The notes beneath the pieces were generated by a model. That model ran no database searches, was not told where the DNA came from, and saw nothing but the letters and a program-made list of their open reading frames with translations. A DNA stretch of 64,000 nt, from contig JAJEKV010000104.1 of NCBI GenBank assembly GCA_021234155.1, positions 746,001 to 810,000 of the forward strand, written 5' to 3'. This document shows, piece after piece, positions 1 through 9,390 of the stretch (its first letter is position 1; each line of letters begins with the position of its first letter). Origin of the DNA: Isoetes taiwanensis (Eukaryota; Streptophyta; Lycopodiopsida; Isoetales; Isoetaceae). Both the position numbers and the translations under genes were made by a program.

Positions 1-79
1 CTTTTCCAGTAACTATCGCTTGTGCATAAAAAGCCAGCCATGCAACCATTGCCAGGCGCCCATTCTTTATTTCTTTGAC

Positions 80-305
80 TGCTATATGCTAAGGACGTGG
101 AGTCCAAAGATGGCTTTTAGTCCAAAGAGGGCCTTTAGTCCAAAAGGGGGCCTATGGTCCAAAGAGGGCTTTGGTCCAAAGATGGACCAAAGGGGCATGC
201 ATGCTATATAGTAGCTCGGGGGAGAGCTCTGGGGCAGCGGTGTCATAGCTGAGGGCTCGTGGTTGGGTGGTGAGATAGCGTGCCACGTCAAGTGTTTCTT
301 TTTTA
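80..305 (+). repeat. 5' LTR of the chromovirus
   Basis: It starts TGCTATATGC and ends at ..TTTTTTA immediately before the primer-binding site. Positions 101-194 contain about six imperfect 18-bp repeats built on GTCCAAAGA, in the U3 position. GCTATATAG at 203-211 is a plausible TATA box. The LTR appears to end in TA, not the usual CA; this end is fixed by the matching target duplications. Confidence 0.9.
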
Positions 306-896
306 GTGGTATCAGAGCTTCAGGTTTCGGTGGGTGCCTCTTGTTTCCATGAGAGGTGGGGATTGTGCTTACATCCAGACTTGTGTTTTGCCCAACAATC
401 TAGTTCTGGTATGGCTAGGTTGTGCTTTGTAACTTGGGCTATTGCCTTGGCAAGCATGGAGCTATGGATGTAAGATCCCAACGATTCTGCAATAGCTAGA
501 CTATGCTTTGTAGCTTGGGTTCTGGCCTTAGCAAGCATAGCGCTATGGATGTATAGTAATGAGGTTTTGTCTTATAAGTTCTTAAAATATACACGTTGGT
601 TCATGACCTTAGGAAAATATCTTTAAGAAGACAATAATCTCAAGGATCTTGATGTCGAAAAGCAAAGGCCAAGCATAGACTAATTCGCTCTTTTAGCCTA
701 TGCCAAGGACAACTCTACATCAAGAAGACATGAAGATAACTCTAGGATAAGTGTGCCATGAAAATTACAAAGTCATGACATAAAGATGCAACGATCGAGG
801 AAGTCTTGCATAGAAAGCCAATAAAGACACGTATTCCTTTTGCTAGTGGCAAAAAGGAAGCCTTTATTGCATAGAACAACCCTACGGGCTTGTATA

Positions 897-928
<32 letters not shown>

Positions 929-1640
929 TGTGGCAAAGTGGTAGACTAATTCATAAGGAATGGTCTAGACCAAGGATATATTTATGTGAATGCTTAAAGT
1001 TTTCAAGGAGAACTTGCCATAAAAGTTCACGTGTATGTTAAGGTTAAGCATATTGGTTGAAGTACAACCAAAGTGGCCATGCTTATTGTTGGACATCATA
1101 GTTGGTACCAATGTTTTTTTTGGACTATCTTCTCACACCAAAGATACTCATGTTTTCTTTGATGTTCCCTTTGAGGTATAGAACATGTGTATGTCTATTC
1201 TAAAGGACAAATGGGACAAAGAGTAACATGAGAATGGGGTTCTGGCATTAGGTTGTGCATGATGGAAGACGCAACATGGAATCCTTTTGGTCATGGCTAA
1301 GTGGAAGATTTGGGTTTTGGGTTGTCTATGATATTTCTTAGATCCAAAATATCTTCAAAGTGAGTAGGATTTAGTTGTTGTAGGATATATTTCTTGGTAT
1401 TCTACTTCGTCATGTAATGCAAGGCAGTCTTCCTCTGGTGTGGGAGAGACCCTTACATTGGCTACAATTTTATTTTATACCTATTCCAATAGTTCATTAA
1501 TCTACATGGTTCGCAATGCAAACTCATTCTGTGTATTTGGTGGTTTTGCATCCCAAGTCTAGTGCATCTCCATTGAATGAGCGTTAAACTGTCTTTTTGC
1601 AATCTTGTGATGGTATCTTTTCAAGGAAAAGTCACCAACA
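306..1640 (+). other. Degenerate gag region of the chromovirus
   Basis: Between the primer site and the reverse transcriptase there is no long ORF, no CCHC zinc knuckle and no protease motif that I can find. A (TA)n run at about 893-920 is followed by a T-run. Gag and protease appear deleted or decayed. Confidence 0.6.
307..320 (+). other. Primer-binding site (initiator Met tRNA type)
   Basis: TGGTATCAGAGCTT lies one base after the 5' LTR. TGGTATCAGAGC is the classic plant retrotransposon primer site complementary to the 3' end of initiator methionine tRNA. Confidence 0.9.
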
Positions 1641-2324
1641 TTGCATTACGAATGTATAGAGGACCACAAGATTGATCTTCTTGTTGGGAAAGAACCTCCT
1701 GATCAAGCTCCTTATCGGAGAATGCATGGACAACAAGCTGAGATTAGGCGCCAACTTGAAGAGTTGCTTCAAGATGGATTGATACGCCATAGTTCTTCAC
1801 CTTTTGGGGCTCCTGTGTTGTTGGTAAAGAAGAAAGATGGTTCTTGGCGCATGTGTATTGACTATCGCGCCTTGAATAAGATTACCATCAAGAATAAGTT
1901 CCCTATACCAAGGGCAGATGATTTGTTTGATCAACTCCAAGGTGCCACAGTTTTTAGCCGTCTTGATCTTAAGTCAGGGTATTGGCAACTTAAGGTTGCG
2001 CCTGAAGATGTTCACAAGACTGCGTTTAGGACAACCTTTGGACATTATGAGTTTTTAGTCATGCCATTTGGACTTACAAATGCGCCAGCTTCTTTTGCGA
2101 TGCTAATGGGGCGAATATTTGAAGATGTGCATGGTGTTTATGTTGTCGTGTTCTTTGATGACATATTAGTTTTTAGTAAGTCCGAGGAAGATCATTACTT
2201 GCATTTGCGGGAGGTTTTCCGTCGGTTAAGGGAGGAGTCTATTACTCTTAATCCTAAGAAAAGTATATTTTTCCAATCGGAAATTGAATATTTGGGTCAT
2301 ATTGTTTTGCGCCGAGGGTCTTAA
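1641..2324 (+). CDS. Reverse transcriptase fragment (chromovirus)
   Basis: The 227-residue open stretch carries most of the RT palm and fingers: [10 protein letters not shown] near residue 70, [26 protein letters not shown], and the catalytic box [14 protein letters not shown] near residue 170. NPKKSIFF and EYLGHIV mark the start of the connection. The frame is lost after [10 protein letters not shown]. The continuation (VDPKKVQAIVDWPAP) is in another frame just downstream, so a small indel separates RT from RNase H. It would copy element RNA to cDNA if intact. The ATG is simply the first available Met; the true reading frame would come from an upstream gag-pol. Confidence 0.9.
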   Translation: MHYECIEDHKIDLLVGKEPPDQAPYRRMHGQQAEIRRQLEELLQDGLIRHSSSPFGAPVLLVKKKDGSWRMCIDYRALNKITIKNKFPIPRADDLFDQLQGATVFSRLDLKSGYWQLKVAPEDVHKTAFRTTFGHYEFLVMPFGLTNAPASFAMLMGRIFEDVHGVYVVVFFDDILVFSKSEEDHYLHLREVFRRLREESITLNPKKSIFFQSEIEYLGHIVLRRGS

Positions 2325-2465
2325 AGTTGATCCCAAGAAGGTACAAGCAATTGTGGATTGGCCTGCACCTATTTTTTGATTCTTTGATTGCGTTCCTTTT
2401 GGGCTTATGCGTTATTATAGGAAGTTTGTACTGCAATTTTGCTCGCTTAGTTTCTTGATTTATAT

Positions 2466-2909
2466 TTGTTGCTCTTAAAAGATGTTCCTTTCCAATGGAA
2501 TCATAATCATCAGTTTGCTTTCCAAGTTTTAAAGGATGCCATGGTTAATCCTCCTGTTCTGCGTTTGCCAAAGTTTGGTCTACCTTTCTTGTTATGTGTT
2601 GATGCAAGTGGTGTGGCTTTGGGCGCGGTTTTGATGCAGGATGGTCATCCTATTGCTTATGGAAGTCAGAAGTTTTCGACAAGGAAAGTAGATCTCGTGA
2701 TTTATGATAAAGAATTTCTGGCTGTCATTTATGCTTTGAAAGTGTGGCGACACTATCTTTTAGGGTCGACGGTTCATATTTTGATTGACCATCAAAGCAT
2801 TAGATGCTCGGAAAGGAAAGTGAAATGGGTTGTTTTTATGCAACAATATGGTTTCTCCAACGACTATCGTTTTGGTAAAGAGAATGTTGTATCAGACGCT
2901 TTAAGCTGA
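2466..2909 (+). CDS. RNase H domain fragment (chromovirus)
   Basis: The 147-residue open stretch has the gypsy RNase H pattern: LLCVDASGVALGAVL (first catalytic Asp), IAYGSQKFS, YDKEFLAVIYALKVWRHYLLG (catalytic Glu) and ILIDHQS (second Asp). The end (FGKENVVSDALS) resembles the usual junction before integrase. It is out of frame with the RT fragment upstream, so the polyprotein is broken. Confidence 0.88.
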   Translation: MLLLKDVPFQWNHNHQFAFQVLKDAMVNPPVLRLPKFGLPFLLCVDASGVALGAVLMQDGHPIAYGSQKFSTRKVDLVIYDKEFLAVIYALKVWRHYLLGSTVHILIDHQSIRCSERKVKWVVFMQQYGFSNDYRFGKENVVSDALS

Positions 2910-2939
2910 CATTTTGTTGTTTGTTCTTTCTCTATAGTA

Positions 2940-3730
2940 CAATCCATCCATTGGGAAGAGCCATTGTATGTCACCGACCATGGTTATACGGAGATGTGGT
3001 TATTGGTTCAAAGTGGAAATGCTTAGGGGTATAAGATCGTTAATGGGTTCTTATACAAAGGTCCAAAGCTATGCATTGTTCGTGACTTTAGACCATTTGT
3101 TCTTAGGAAGGTCCATGATATGCCTATTATTGGGCATTGTGGCATGGGGGGGTGATCTCGGCAAAGATTAAACCATATTTTGTGTGGTCTGGATTGTAGA
3201 GAGATGTCTTCCTTCCTATTAGTCATTGTGTGACTTGCCAATGGATAAAAAAAGCGAGCTAGAAGCCTCTTGGTGTTCGTTTATCCTTACGTATTCAGGA
3301 AGCGAAGTGGACGCCGATTACTATGGATGTTATTGTCAGTTTTTCCACAAGTCCTCGCCAGAATATTGGCAATTGGATGGTTGTTTGGACAATTTGACTA
3401 AGTTGACAGCTTATATTGCAGCTATGCTCTTTATCAAGAAGATGTTTTAGGCTACATAGGTTGCCTACAGGTATTGTATCTAATTATAATACAAAGTATA
3501 CCAGTAAATTCTGTAAGGCATTACTTATGCAGTTGAGAACTGAGTTAAGCTTCTTTCTTACATAAACTGATGGACAACCTGAGGTGGTGAACAAGGTTAT
3601 TTGTTCCATCGTAAGAGGGTTTGTCAAGGAACATCAAGGTCATTCGAAAGAGTATTTGCCTATAACTGAATTTGTATACAATAATGCCTATCAGTCTACC
3701 ATAAAGATGACACATGTTCAGACCATCTAT
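2940..3730 (+). pseudogene. Decayed integrase (chromovirus)
   Basis: Pieces of integrase are scattered over three frames. A zinc-binding-like HDMPIIGHCG lies near 3112-3141. The region around the last catalytic Glu (TDGQPEVVNKVICSIV) lies near 3569-3616, followed by a stretch like YLPITEFVYNNAYQST near 3655-3702. Several stops intervene. The domain is certainly non-functional. Confidence 0.75.
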
Positions 3731-4170
3731 GGTTAGCCTGTGCGGAACACACTTTTTGGAGTGTGTAAGGATGTTCCAGATGCTGGTGATTTAGTTATTG
3801 AGCATAAGGATCTCATGGACTTGCTTCAAGCTCGTATTCGAGATGCTCAGGATTATTTTGCCAAGAAATCATCTAAGTGGTAGCTGCCAATGGTTTTTAA
3901 GAAAGGACATTGGATATGGATGAGGATCCATAAAGGACACTTTAAGAAAGGTGCGCGCAAGAAAGGTCTTAAGTGTCAACCCCATTTCCATGGACCATTT
4001 CAAGTTATAAGTGGTCAAGGAGAGTGCCATCAAATATGATTGCCTCAATGTTAGAAAATGTATGATATAGTGAATGTATGATTCCTAAAAGCTTATCAAG
4101 GTAAAGACTTACCTCCAATTGAAAGGTTAAGTGAGCCAGAATTGATTGGTATTTCCAAAGTTCTAGAATC

Positions 4171-4380
4171 GTGAAACAATTTTGGAAGACAAAATCCACT
4201 AGTGGTTCAAGACAATATTTGGTTAAGTTCGCTCACAAACCTTTGGAGGACGCTTCATGGGTGTGTGGCAATGTTTTAGAAGCTTATCCGGATATTCTTA
4301 GGGAATATAAAGATCGGAAAGCAAAGGAAGCTGAGAGACAAGAGGAAGTCCAAGCTCAGGCTTCTACTAGCCGGCCCTAA
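4171..4380 (+). CDS. Integrase C-terminal chromodomain
   Basis: The open stretch contains QYLVKFAHKPLEDASWV, matching the chromodomain pattern YLVKWKG.P.E.ATWE, followed by a charged tail rich in Lys and Glu. A C-terminal chromodomain defines chromoviruses and is thought to steer integration by reading chromatin. The stop at 4378-4380 precedes the purine tract by about 80 bp, the expected end of pol. Confidence 0.82.
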   Translation: MKQFWKTKSTSGSRQYLVKFAHKPLEDASWVCGNVLEAYPDILREYKDRKAKEAERQEEVQAQASTSRP

Positions 4381-4458
4381 GCGAGGGCCAAGGAAGGATT
4401 ATGCTCTGGATGGCTAAAGGTATTTAGATATTTTGCAGCAGAGGACTGCTGCAATGTC

Positions 4459-4471
4459 AAGAGGGGGGGAA
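4459..4471 (+). other. Polypurine tract
   Basis: AAGAGGGGGGGAA directly precedes the 3' LTR, where second-strand synthesis primes. Confidence 0.85.
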
Positions 4472-4695
4472 TGCTATATGCTAAGGACGTGGAGTCCAAA
4501 GATGGCTTTTAGTCCAAAGAGGGCCTTTAGTCCAAAAGGGGGCCTATGGTCCAAAGAGGGCTTTGGTCCAAAGATGGACCAAAGGGGCATGCATGCTATA
4601 TAGTAGCTCGGGGGAGAGCTCTGGGGCAGCGGTGTCATAGCTGAGGGCTCGTGGTTGGGTGGTGAGATAGCGTGCCACGTCAAGTGTTTTTTTTA
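4472..4695 (+). repeat. 3' LTR of the chromovirus
   Basis: It is identical to the 5' LTR over the first 211 bp, with only the terminal T-run differing. It follows the purine tract directly and is followed by the TTGAC target duplication and then LHCB7-like exon sequence. Confidence 0.92.
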
Positions 4696-5024
4696 TTGAC
4701 CTTCAAGTTCTGAAAGGCAGTTACATCCTTCGACAATCCTAAGGGATCAAATAATGGGCCCCCTGGGTAATTGATGTTCCCCGGCAAGAAAATTCCCAAC
4801 GGCTCTAAGGCCTCTATACCACAATATCTTGCATATTCAGGTCCAACCTAAATACAAGTTACTATCTATCTTATCATCCGCATCAAAAATTATCATTGAC
4901 TCTTCAAATATAGCTCTAAGATATGACTCACCATGAGAATGAACTGGCAAATGGCAATTACAAGCACTCCTTGTGCTCCAGCAATATGAAGTCCTGGTAT
5001 GCCAAGGTAGTCCAAAGTATCTCC

Positions 5025-5202
5025 CTATAGGAAAACATCCTATAAAAACCTTGCATGACTAAATAATGTTTATCAAGATATAACATGGAAACATTAAAAC
5101 AAGGCAATAGATCAAGCTAATTTTTTTACATTGAATCTGTGCATGACAATAAAGCATAACAAGAGAAGGTTACTTAAATCGACATATAGGCTATTTCCTT
5201 GC
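5025..5202 (-). other. GC-AG intron in the LHCB7-like gene
   Basis: The exon ending at 5203 reads ..TTGCAG and is followed on the minus strand by GCAAGG, not GT. The acceptor before 5024 is CTATAG. Both flanking exons remain in phase (44 codons plus one base, then 31 codons), which supports this boundary. GC-AG introns are a known minor class in plants. Confidence 0.7.
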
Positions 5203-5649
5203 CTGCAACTTCGCATATCCAACCCGCCACCATACAGGCTCTGAAAATTTGATCGCAGAGAAGCGATTGAGTAGCTCAGGAACCACAGCACCTAATGCTG
5301 CCAGCATGGCCCATCTTGCATGGAGGATTTCAAAACTGGCATGACCTCAACAACTGAGTAAATATTAAAACATTACTTAATAAACTGAAAATGGAACAGA
5401 AAAGCATAAATCTAAAAGAGTTACAATAGGACAAGCTTAAAAAGCTCAAAAGTCTTGAGGATTGTTCCTAGAAATACCAAGAATAAGATACCTCTCTGAA
5501 TAACAGCCTTGCACTAGTCACATGTCTCTAACATACAAAACTTAAAAGAAGCCAAGGTTGTCTTCTAGCTAAATAAATTAGAGATTATCGACATTGGAGG
5601 TGCTATTCTTGAAACCAGCAGCCCTCCCTCATGAGACATCCTATAAATT

Positions 5650-6665
5650 CTTTCCCCTGATGACAGTTGCTGTTAAACTTCCTTTTCAAAGTCGAGAGCA
5701 ATGCCATAACAAACACAATTGAAATTCATCAACTGACATCTCTTTCCAGCATCAAAGGAATTAAAGATCTGGTGGTTCATTATCACATGAATGTGAATCA
5801 TCATGTGATTCACTATTCCTTCTTTCTCGACTTTGTTTGCCCTGGCTGGTGCTTTCCCTTTATCACCCTTGCCTTCCCCTCTCCTTTAACAATTGTGGCC
5901 AATGTGTAACCAAGTGCCCAACTTTATTACAGGTGTACAATTCAATGTTTCCTCATTGTATGTGGACTTACTTCCTTTGCTGACTCTCTTCGTAATCAAG
6001 ATCTATGACATGCCCATTGCAGATGCATTGTTTCTGACAACATGCTCTCATTGTTAACTGAGTCAGTGAGTCCCTTGCAATAATGTCCCCACCACCACAT
6101 CATAATCAATGGGTTTCCAAGCCCTTGAAGTTCAGCCCTATTGATCAAACCGATGCATCCCTATGCTTTTGTCCATATGCTTGTCAAGCTGATCAAATGT
6201 ATGACTTATCAAAGCAGTCTCTTCAGCTATTGGCATCCGTGTATCATTCGTGTATCATTCGATCGATCCTTTTTCACAGAATTTCCAATGCATTTTGATG
6301 AACCAACATATGCATTGCAGGAAAACATTTGCCTGTGCCATATCTGCAGCTGCAGTTTTGTTCCTTGCAATAGAGATACTGGGATCACCTCAGATGCAAT
6401 GTCACAACCCCATTTTCGCACAATGCGTATGTATTGCAGAAAAAGGGTTTGTCTAATATTAACACTGTTGTTTTATATTTTGTCCTTACTAACAAGTTAC
6501 TCATGGGTATCCAGTAGCTCCACCTGCTAGTCCCAGTCCCAGCAAGCACTAGATTGATAGTTCCTGCTCTGACACCAAATTGTTTCTGAAGCAATATGGA
6601 AGAACCAAACACGAAAACTCTCTGGGCAGCTGCACCTTAGATGTGTTGAGAATACAGAACCAACT
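5650..6665 (-). mobile_element. Copia-like remnant in an LHCB7 intron
   Basis: On the minus strand, TTTGGTGTCAGAGCAGG at about 6566-6582 is one base off the TGGTATCAGAGC primer site. An LTR-like end precedes it (..CTTCAGAAACAA). Further along, at about 5925-5890, a degenerate CNKVGHLVTHWP resembles a Copia gag zinc knuckle. No long ORF survives. It lies in the 1.56-kb intron 5336-6894, in the same orientation as the gene. Confidence 0.45.
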
Positions 6666-8439
6666 TTGTTTTCTAACTAAATAAAAGAAAGCATACTTTA
6701 TCTTAACTAACAGTGCTGTGTTTCAACCCCAAAATGTCTTTCAAGAAATCGTATCCAAAGGCATGAAGGCAAGGCAATATATACAGATCCTTCACAATTG
6801 GTAATGCCCTGTATTTTGAAAGAATCACAATAAAGACAAACAGTTTATGCTTTTAGGTTCAAAATTTGTGCATAGCTAGGAAAAAGTCACTTACTTGAAA
6901 TACTTGGCAAAGTCATCTTCATCTTTTCCAAGGAGTAAAATGTCAAAGCCGTAGTCCCCTGGATATTCACCATCAAGATGTTGAGGATATTGATATGGAA
7001 TAGGGCCCAACCATTTTGGACGATCCCACCCGTACCAAGAACTGATCATACATACCACGTTCAGAGGACCATAAAATGACCAGAAAAAAAGACGTCAAGG
7101 TGAGAATCTTTCACATAGAACTGACGTTCAATTTTGAGACAGCTAATGGAAGAACAAACACCATAAACTTGGGGCAGAGTAGGAGATGTATTAGAGACAA
7201 TTACATTAAGAAGATGGGCCAACGTATTTAACCAGGGTCACTTGCATGGCTTGTGTATGACATGTGGTGACATGCCATAAAATGGTGGAAATGGCGAGTT
7301 TTCATTACATCAAAGATGCCCAAACCAGCCTAAAGTTTGTCTGCAAGTACAGTTATCTGCTTGCAGTTGAAGATGAAAGGAAAAGAATCGTGACCCCCTA
7401 TATATTTTTAGATTTGAATTCAAATTCGACATGACAGCCAGATACCAAAGTGTTTACGTGGCTTCGACATGTGGAAGTACTGTCACCATGTGTATCGTGT
7501 AACCTCTAAAGTAGTCTGACAAGACACTGCTTTCCCCAGTTCGGAAGGGAGTATAGGAAGAAACCATAGTCTTATAGGACGAGGGTAACATTGTCAAGAG
7601 ACAATTAAGGCTGCATAATCTGGATATACATCATCATCATCATTAGCAATATTAGAATGAGTCATATAAAATTTATATATCTTGCAACGGCATTGTGCAA
7701 AAACCCCATGCTTGACATTGACATGCAGGATATTCATGAACAGAGTGGCCACAGATCATGCAACAGAATATCAACTTGACAGTATCTATAAGGTTTCAAA
7801 CGGGTATGCAACAAAACCATAAAACGAAGCTTTTCTCCCTTTTCTATTGAAAATTACTTTTGAATTTTAGCATTTCTTTCTGCAGCTTCAACTTCTGGAG
7901 CTTTCCTTTGGGCTTCCAACTTTGTTTCTTGCATGCGTTCTTCAAGTCGTTTCCCCAATCGGCTGTTAGCAATGGCCTTGACTGCTGTGAAGGGGAATGC
8001 GGAAAACAGCAATACTCCTGCTAGCTGCACAACAGCAATTTTCATAGAATCATAGTTTAAATTATCAAAAAGAGAGCTTATAATCACCTCTTGCCAGGAA
8101 GCTCTGCAGCCAAATCTTCTCCTACTCGTTCCGGAATTTGTATCTCGTATCTTCAAAACTTGGAGAAATATTGTAGTCTGTAAAGACATGGTTATTAGAG
8201 ACAAGGTGGTGAACAGAACAACAGGCGAAAACATACAGGAGTTCCAAGAGAAACTGCTAGAGTCGCTGAGGAGATCATCTCCAAACAATGTCTGAAGAGG
8301 TGAAAGACGACCATTTGTTCTTCCATTTGAACAAACCAGATGATGACACGTTAGTAGAGGGTGACATAATTCTAAAATGAGGTTGTAAATTTCATTTCAG
8401 AGTGAGAACACTAAGGCCCTTATTCAACCCGGCTTGAAA

Positions 8440-9132
8440 TTATCCTACCCGATACCCCCGAGCATATTCTAGAGAAATATAATAAGGTGCAATATAGTGT
8501 GCTAATTTCGTTTTGGGTTGGGGGAGGGTTTTCAGGCAGTGGTTAGGACTATGATTTTCGTATGGTATTGTATAAAAAACGGTATAATTTGCCATGTGGG
8601 AGGAGCTTGAGTGGTTTGGAACTCCCTTTTTGCATGGATCTTCTTTGCAAAGGCTCAATTGCAGAAAGCCAAATTTGGAAGGCACGAGCCAATTGCTGTC
8701 CTGCCCTGTGGTTTTACAGAGGGCGTCGTCTGGGAGAGGGAGGCCAACGCATCGGTCTATTGCAGACGAAGCAGCCTGCTTTCTCCCCTGGTAGCAGCGC
8801 TGAAGGATTCCGGCTGGTTGAGTCGATTGCAGGAGCTTGGAGGACCATGGAGGATGTTGGTCTGGAGGTTGAAATCCCCCGGCCATGGTTCCTTTCTTTC
8901 GAACATGGTTTTCTTGCACAGGGTTCTTTGTTTCTTTGCTTGAATCCTCTACGTTTTTCAGCCATGGAATCTCTGCCATGCACAACGCCTGCCTGAATTT
9001 CTTCACTGTCGCTGCAGCAACCCTCCTGCTGAGCGTCAATTCATGCATCACCTCTGATTTTCCCAAACCCATCCTTCTTTCTTTCTTGCTTTGTTTCTTT
9101 GGCACAGGGCAGTCCGCGATGATCGATGCCAA
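8440..9132 (-). CDS. Hypothetical ORF upstream of LHCB7
   Basis: A 230-codon open stretch starts MASIIADCPV, is rich in Lys, Ser and Pro, and ends 162 bp before the LHCB7 start codon on the same strand. I see no known domain. The overlapping plus-strand ORFs look less protein-like. It may be a real small gene, part of the LHCB7 upstream region, or chance. The 8279-8440 interval would have to hold the LHCB7 promoter if it is real. Confidence 0.25.
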   Translation of the reverse strand: MASIIADCPVPKKQSKKERRMGLGKSEVMHELTLSRRVAAATVKKFRQALCMAEIPWLKNVEDSSKETKNPVQENHVRKKGTMAGGFQPPDQHPPWSSKLLQSTQPAGILQRCYQGRKQAASSAIDRCVGLPLPDDALCKTTGQDSNWLVPSKFGFLQLSLCKEDPCKKGVPNHSSSSHMANYTVFYTIPYENHSPNHCLKTLPQPKTKLAHYIAPYYISLEYARGYRVG

Positions 9133-9390
9133 GCTTTGTAGTGTGGTTCAGCAGTGCAGGCTTCATGCTGACGATTGGCTTTTTTATTTTGCTTTTTTCT
9201 TCTGCTTCAACCATGTGTTCGATCGACACCATAGGAAGTGGTTTTTTATTTTTGGGTCAAAATCTTAATGGCCATTGATCTGGCACAATACCAGGAATAT
9301 CCCACAGATCAATGGCTCTGAATGAAACGTGGCATAAAACCCATAAAGATGCAAATAAATGAATAAAAATAAATGAATAAGGTGCAAAAG
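9133..9390. other. Intergenic, nothing recognised
   Basis: AT-rich sequence with short repeated AATGAATAAAAATAA-like words before the LTR. The last five bases (AAAAG, 9386-9390) are one copy of the target duplication of the element that follows. Confidence 0.6.

Larger units (their letters stand above)
80..4695 (+). mobile_element. Ty3/gypsy chromovirus, defective, recently inserted
   Basis: The 4.6-kb element has LTRs at 80-305 and 4472-4695 and a perfect 5-bp target duplication (TTGAC at 75-79 and 4696-4700). A primer-binding site complementary to initiator methionine tRNA starts at 307, and a purine tract ends at 4471. The LTRs are identical over their first 211 bp and differ only in a terminal T-rich run. 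Domain order RT, RNase H, integrase, chromodomain identifies a chromovirus. The gag region has no usable ORF and pol carries several stops and frameshifts, so it could not have made its own proteins. It was probably mobilised by a relative's enzymes. It lies antisense inside an LHCB7-like exon. Confidence 0.93.
1..8278 (-). pseudogene. LHCB7: LHCB7-like chlorophyll a/b-binding protein gene, split by a retrotransposon
   Basis: Spliced minus-strand reading gives exons 8278-8237, 8177-8088, 8024-7858, 7041-6895, 5335-5203, 5024-4932 and 4847-4701, continuing at 79-1. All phases match, and about 299 residues are visible before the window edge. The start [10 protein letters not shown] looks like a chloroplast transit peptide. 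A short hydrophobic segment ([17 protein letters not shown]) follows, then the light-harvesting fold: helix-B motif [10 protein letters not shown] (ExxHxR), the stretch [14 protein letters not shown], and helix-A motif KEIKNGRLAM (ExxNxR), which carry chlorophyll ligands in the family. The N-terminal extension and the [14 protein letters not shown] block are what I associate with the rarely expressed LHCB7 type (about 327 aa) rather than LHCB1-6. The chromovirus at 80-4695 interrupts the reading frame between LKV and KEIKNG, in antisense orientation. No other stop is seen, so the lesion may be recent or allele-specific. Family assignment is firm; the LHCB7 subtype is recalled, not searched. 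Confidence 0.88.

Noticed and set aside
893-920. (TA)n run as a possible regulatory element
   Set aside because: Simple repeat in a decayed gag region with no promoter context.
5667-5909. Plus-strand 80-codon ORF in the LHCB7 intron
   Set aside because: The antisense strand shows Copia-like gag remains; the ORF has no domain of its own.
8562-8996. Overlapping plus-strand ORFs of 110-144 codons
   Set aside because: Shadow frames of the minus ORF 9132-8440 with less protein-like composition.
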